Both the position numbers and the translations under genes were made by a program. From HLUCCA09 sp039822045 (lineage in GTDB: Bacteria > Pseudomonadota > Alphaproteobacteria > Rhodobacterales > Rhodobacteraceae), in the NCBI GenBank assembly GCA_039822045.1, contig JBCBMY010000006.1:124001-188000 (forward strand): 64,000 nucleotides of DNA, read 5' to 3'. The notes below the pieces were generated by a model. That model made no database searches. It had not been told where the DNA came from and was given only the letters and a program-made list of their open reading frames with translations. Below are positions 60,825 through 64,000 of the stretch, one piece after another; within the stretch, counting starts at the first letter, position 1; each line of letters opens with the position of its first letter.

Positions 60825-61226
60825 ATGGCGAGGACAGTTTCTGACCGATCTGCGATGATCGCCCAGATGACTCCGGAGGTGGTGCCGGGCGGGGTCGCGT
60901 TTGTCACTCTGAACAGCGTCGATGCGTCCGCGCTCGTGCCCGTGGCGCGAGCGATGGTGCGAGAGGCCGAGGGGATCACGCTGATCCTGCCGGCGAACCA
61001 CGCCGCGGTGCCAGAACATGCGATGAGAATGGTGCAGATCACACTGCAGGTGCATTCCGCATTAGACGGGTTGGGCCTTACCGCAGCCGTCGCCGATGCG
61101 CTGGCCCATGTCGGCGTTCCCTGCAACGTGGTGGCAGGCTTTCACCACGACCATGTGTTTGTGCCCGAGACGGAGGCGGACCGGGCGCTGAGCGCGCTGC
61201 GCGCAAGATCGGAGGCGCAGCAATGA
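60825..61226 (+). CDS. ACT-domain protein between mraY and murD
   Basis: The product is 133 residues. It resembles the small ACT-domain (COG3602/CASTOR-type) proteins: 'GVAFVTLNSVDASALVPVAR', 'MVQITLQVHSALDGLGLTAA' and 'VGVPCNVVAGFHHDHVFVP'. ACT domains bind amino acids. It has no membrane segment. Only one base separates the mraY stop from this ATG, and its stop overlaps the murD start, so it is fully built into the wall operon. This is not a standard member of the cluster. It might sense a wall amino acid or simply be a passenger. Confidence 0.82.
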   Translation: MARTVSDRSAMIAQMTPEVVPGGVAFVTLNSVDASALVPVARAMVREAEGITLILPANHAAVPEHAMRMVQITLQVHSALDGLGLTAAVADALAHVGVPCNVVAGFHHDHVFVPETEADRALSALRARSEAQQ

Positions 61227-62641
61227 TCCCTGCAAGGGGGCACGCAGGCGAGCGTGTGGCTGTGCTTGGCCTCGGGCGGTCGGGTCTGTCGGCGGCGCGG
61301 GCGCTGCGGGCGGGCGGGGCCGAGCCCGTGGTTTGGGATGATGGCGCCGCGGGCAGGGACCGGGCCGAGGCCGAGGGGCTGGCCCTTGCGGATCTGACCC
61401 GCGATGCGGCGTACGAGGGCGTCTCGACGCTTATCGTGTCGCCGGGCATCCCGCATCTTTACCCAGCGCCCCATAGAGCGGTCGAGGCGGCCCTAAGGGC
61501 GGGCGTGCCAGTCGACAACGACATCGGGTTGTTCTTTCGCTCCCTCGCCGTGGCGGAGTGGGACAAGTTCGACACCATGCCCAGGGTGGTGGCGGTGACA
61601 GGGTCGAACGGGAAGTCGACGACGTCCGCGCTGATCGCGCACGTTCTAGAGGAGGCCGGCAAGCCGGTGCAATTGGCGGGCAATATCGGCCGCGGCGTGA
61701 TGGATATCGATCCGCCCGGCGACGGCGCGGTGGTGGTGCTGGAGCTGAGCTCGTACCAGACCGATCTGGCGCGGGCGCTGACCCCGGATATTGCGGTCTT
61801 TACCAATCTGTCGCCCGACCATCTGGACCGGCATGGCGGCATGGGAGGGTACTTTGCCGCCAAGCGTCGGCTCTTTGCCGAGGGCGGGCCTGACCGGGCG
61901 GTGGTGGGCGTGGACGAGCCGGAAGGGCTGTTCCTGGCCGGGCAACTCGCAACATCGCCGGGGGATGACCGGGTGATCCGCATCTCGGCGGCGGGCGGGA
62001 AGCTGACCGGGCCGGGCTGGACCGTCTTTGCCCGGAAGGGGTTTCTGGCGGAGTGGCGCAAGGGACGGCAGGTGGCGAGCCACGACCTGCGCGAGGCCAA
62101 GGGCTTGCCGGGAGCGCACAATCACCAGAACGCATGCGCGGCCTGGGCCGTGGCGCGCGCGCTGGGCCTCGCGCCGCGGGTGATCGGCGCGGCGTTTGAG
62201 AGCTATGCCGGGTTGCCGCACCGCAGTCAGATCGTGGCCGAGGCCGGTGGCGTTACGTTCGTCAACGACAGTAAGGCGACGAACGTCGATGCCGCAGCGC
62301 ACGCCCTTGCCGCGTTTCCACGTATTCGCTGGATCTGTGGCGGATTGGAAAAGGACGGGGGATTGGGCGGGCTTGGCGCGGGCCTGTCGCACGTCGTTCG
62401 GGCCTATGTCATCGGGCGGGAGGCCGCCGGGTTCGCGTTGCGCCTCGGCTCCGGAGTGGAGGCTGAGGTGTGCGAAACGATGGGCCGGGCCGTGTCGCGG
62501 GCCGTCGAGGACGCCGAGCCGGGCGATGTGGTGCTGTTGGCGCCCGCCGCGGCGAGTTTCGATCAGTACGACAATTTTGAGCGCCGCGGAGAGGACTTCA
62601 CGGCCTGCGTCACTCAGGAGGTGTCGCGGCACGGATTGTAG
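61223..62641 (+). CDS. murD: UDP-MurNAc-L-Ala:D-Glu ligase MurD
   Basis: The product is 472 residues. It has the N-terminal 'VAVLGLGRSGLSAARAL' fold, the ATP motif 'VTGSNGKSTTSALI', 'VLELSSYQTDLAR', 'NLSPDHLDRHGGM', 'GAHNHQNACAAWAVA', 'FVNDSKATNVDAAAHAL' and 'ICGGLEKDGG'. It adds D-glutamate to UDP-MurNAc-L-Ala. The ATG at 61223 overlaps the ACT-gene stop. Confidence 0.96.
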   Translation: MIPARGHAGERVAVLGLGRSGLSAARALRAGGAEPVVWDDGAAGRDRAEAEGLALADLTRDAAYEGVSTLIVSPGIPHLYPAPHRAVEAALRAGVPVDNDIGLFFRSLAVAEWDKFDTMPRVVAVTGSNGKSTTSALIAHVLEEAGKPVQLAGNIGRGVMDIDPPGDGAVVVLELSSYQTDLARALTPDIAVFTNLSPDHLDRHGGMGGYFAAKRRLFAEGGPDRAVVGVDEPEGLFLAGQLATSPGDDRVIRISAAGGKLTGPGWTVFARKGFLAEWRKGRQVASHDLREAKGLPGAHNHQNACAAWAVARALGLAPRVIGAAFESYAGLPHRSQIVAEAGGVTFVNDSKATNVDAAAHALAAFPRIRWICGGLEKDGGLGGLGAGLSHVVRAYVIGREAAGFALRLGSGVEAEVCETMGRAVSRAVEDAEPGDVVLLAPAAASFDQYDNFERRGEDFTACVTQEVSRHGL

Positions 62642-62663
62642 GTTCGACGGGTGGGGCGCACGT

Positions 62664-62709
62664 GCTCCTCCCCTGACCGGCGATGGGGAACGCAGGCCAA
62701 GGGAGGAGC
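62664..62709. repeat. 9-bp inverted repeat in the convergent gap after murD
   Basis: GCTCCTCCC (62664-62672) and GGGAGGAGC (62701-62709) are perfect complements around a 28-nt loop. It lies between murD and the convergent flavoprotein gene and may end transcripts, though no U tract is seen. Confidence 0.5.
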
Positions 62710-62879
62710 CAAGCGCCGTCGGGCTAGCGGGATTAGGGGGACTGCTTGCCCGTTAACGCAGCGCCTGAAGAAGAGATGGTAAATGCCTGGGAGAATTGAA
62801 CCCACGCGCCAATCGCAATTTCGTGTGCAGCGTGCAATTGCCTGGAGTGGCGCGTGTTTGAGGTTGCAGGCTGTCGGTG

Positions 62880-64000
62880 TCAGGCGCGAGCTCGTGCTGC
62901 GGCGACAGCGGTTCCGGCAGCCCAGGCCGACGACCACGCCCATTGAAAGTTGTAGCCGCCGAGCCAGCCGGTGACGTCAACGCACTCTCCGATGAAATAG
63001 AGGCCCGGGACCGCCTTCGCCTCCATGGTGCGCCCATCGAGATGGACGGTGTCGATGCCGCCGAGGGTCACCTCGGCCGTGCGCCAGCCTTCGCTGCCTT
63101 GTGGCACAAGGCGCCAGTCAGTGAGGCGGTCGGACAGGCGCGCAAGGGCGGCATCGGGCTGATCGGCAAGGTTCCCGGCGAGGCCAAGGTCGGAGGCGAT
63201 ATGCTCGGCGAGACGGGCCGGCACGTGGCGGCTGAGAGCGTTGGCGATCTTGACGCGGCCATGGCGCGCCCGGTCGGCGCGCAGTGCCGGCACCGCGCTG
63301 CCGCCGGGATCGAGCGTGAGGGAGATTGCCTCGCCCTCGCGCCAATAGGACGAAAGCTGCAGGATCGCTGGGCCGGAGAGGCCGCGATGGGTAAAGAGGA
63401 TGGCCTCGTCAAACCGCATTCGGGCGTTCGCGGCGCGGGCGGGGCATGCCGTGCCGGAAAGGGGTGCGAAGCGGCCGTCGGTGAAGGTCAGGGGCACGAG
63501 CGCGGGGCGCGTTTCGGTCACCGTCAGGCCGAATTGGCGCGCGATGTCGTAGGCCAGGCCCGTGGCGCCCATTTTGGGGATCGACTTCCCGCCCGTGGCG
63601 ACGACGAGGCGGCGCGCGCTTACGGTGATCGGGCGCCCTGCACGGGACAAGGCAACGCGAAAGCCCCCGTCCACCTGCTCGATAGAGCCGGTATGGGTGT
63701 CGAGCCAAATATCGGCCCCGGCGGCCTCGGCGTCGGACACGAGGAGATCCACGATGGCGGTGGATTTGCCATCGCAAAAGAGCTGTCCCAGCGTTTTCTC
63801 GTGCCAGCCGATCCCGGCGCGTGAGACGCGGTCGATGAAGGCCCACTGGTCGTGCCGGGCGAGCGCGGACCGGTGGAAGTGCGGATTGGCCGAAAGGAAC
63901 CGCTCGGGCGCGATCTCGAGGTTCGTGAAGTTGCACCGCCCGCCGCCGGAGATGCGCACTTTCTCGGCGGGACGCTTGGCATGATCGATCACGAGAGTTG
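62880..64000 (-). CDS. BaiN/HI0933-family NAD(P)/FAD-dependent flavoprotein (partial, runs off right edge)
   Basis: About 373 codons are visible; the start lies beyond the window. The family hallmark 'KVRISGGGRCNFTN' is near the visible N-terminus. Further blocks are 'LVVATGGKSIPKMGATGLAYDIA', 'ILFTHRGLSGPAILQLSSYW' and the C-terminal FAD-binding 'GLYFIGECVDVTGWLGGYNFQWAWSSAWAAG'. The N-terminal GxGxxG FAD loop is outside the window. Family members are flavin oxidoreductases; the substrate is not known here. It is convergent with murD. Confidence 0.88.
   Translation of the reverse strand, partial: TLVIDHAKRPAEKVRISGGGRCNFTNLEIAPERFLSANPHFHRSALARHDQWAFIDRVSRAGIGWHEKTLGQLFCDGKSTAIVDLLVSDAEAAGADIWLDTHTGSIEQVDGGFRVALSRAGRPITVSARRLVVATGGKSIPKMGATGLAYDIARQFGLTVTETRPALVPLTFTDGRFAPLSGTACPARAANARMRFDEAILFTHRGLSGPAILQLSSYWREGEAISLTLDPGGSAVPALRADRARHGRVKIANALSRHVPARLAEHIASDLGLAGNLADQPDAALARLSDRLTDWRLVPQGSEGWRTAEVTLGGIDTVHLDGRTMEAKAVPGLYFIGECVDVTGWLGGYNFQWAWSSAWAAGTAVAAARARA

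Noticed and set aside
62783..62815. Minus-strand stretch resembling the T-arm and 3' end of a tRNA (GTGGGTTCAATTC followed by ACCA)
   Set aside because: No matching 5' acceptor strand, D-arm or anticodon arm lies within 100 nt, and the T-stem has a mismatch. At best a tRNA fragment.
1..64000. CRISPR arrays, prophage or complete insertion sequences
   Set aside because: No spaced direct repeats with unique spacers, no phage structural genes and no transposase gene with terminal repeats were seen.

Overview
The window looks like chromosome of a GC-rich alphaproteobacterium of the order Rhodobacterales (Rhodobacteraceae/Paracoccaceae type). The signs are strong GC bias at third codon positions, a hydrogenase locus in the gene order known from Rhodobacter capsulatus, a perfect FNR/FnrL-type box, a probable CCUCCUCCC-loop small RNA of the CcsR/cuckoo type, and a meso-DAP-type murE. 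No ribosomal RNA, prophage, CRISPR array or intact insertion sequence was seen.

Region by region. (1) 1-4563, minus strand: a protein with repeated CheW domains (cut by the left edge) and a soluble chemoreceptor with about six PAS domains, translationally coupled. A tRNA-Gly(GCC) follows. (2) 5047-10963, plus: ketopantoate reductase, a GNAT acetyltransferase, and a coupled pair made of a SWIM zinc-finger protein and a large DUF6493-like protein. (3) 10964-14296: a decayed metallo-beta-lactamase-fold gene, a terminator, a secreted peptidoglycan-binding-domain protein (minus) and a HIT-family protein. (4) 14430-33740: one long uptake-hydrogenase locus, hupT-hupU-hupV-hypF-hupS-hupL-(60-residue membrane protein)-hupC-hupD-hupF-hupG-hupH-hupJ-hupK-hypA-hypB-hupR-hypC-hypD-hypE. 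(5) 33741-42937: an accessory-looking stretch with long non-coding gaps, a 1299-residue beta-helix/cadherin-like surface protein, a sulfotransferase, two paralogous AraC-family regulators and a decayed TetR-family regulator. (6) 42938-52297: pyruvate carboxylase and an FMN-dependent alpha-hydroxy-acid oxidase (minus) separated by an exact 11-bp tandem array, then a UvrD/PcrA helicase, a single-domain response regulator, a two-hairpin small RNA on the minus strand, and the Mrp/ApbC Fe-S carrier. (7) 52989-62641: the division and cell-wall cluster mraZ-rsmH-ftsL-ftsI-murE-murF-mraY-(ACT-domain protein)-murD. A flavoprotein of the BaiN/HI0933 family runs off the right edge.

How it works together. 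HupU and HupV form a cytoplasmic H2-sensing hydrogenase (no Tat signal on HupU, no cleavable C-terminal tail on HupV). It reports to the histidine kinase HupT and the NtrC-family regulator HupR, which lacks the sigma54-contact GAFTGA loop. HupS (Tat signal and C-terminal anchor), HupL (with a cleavable tail) and the cytochrome b HupC form the membrane-bound energy-conserving uptake hydrogenase. HupD, HupF, HupG, HupH, HupJ and HupK are system-specific maturation factors and HypA-F build and insert the NiFe(CN)2CO centre. A terminator after hupC and a perfect FnrL-type box before hupD suggest that the maturation genes can be transcribed separately under low oxygen.

The most unusual signals are the 7 x 11-bp YTCATAYGNNN array between GTTAAC palindromes upstream of pyc, the two-hairpin CCUCCUCCC-loop RNA, the clusters of TGGGN repeats on both strands upstream of mraZ, the 60-residue membrane protein between hupL and hupC, and the ACT-domain gene inside the mur cluster.
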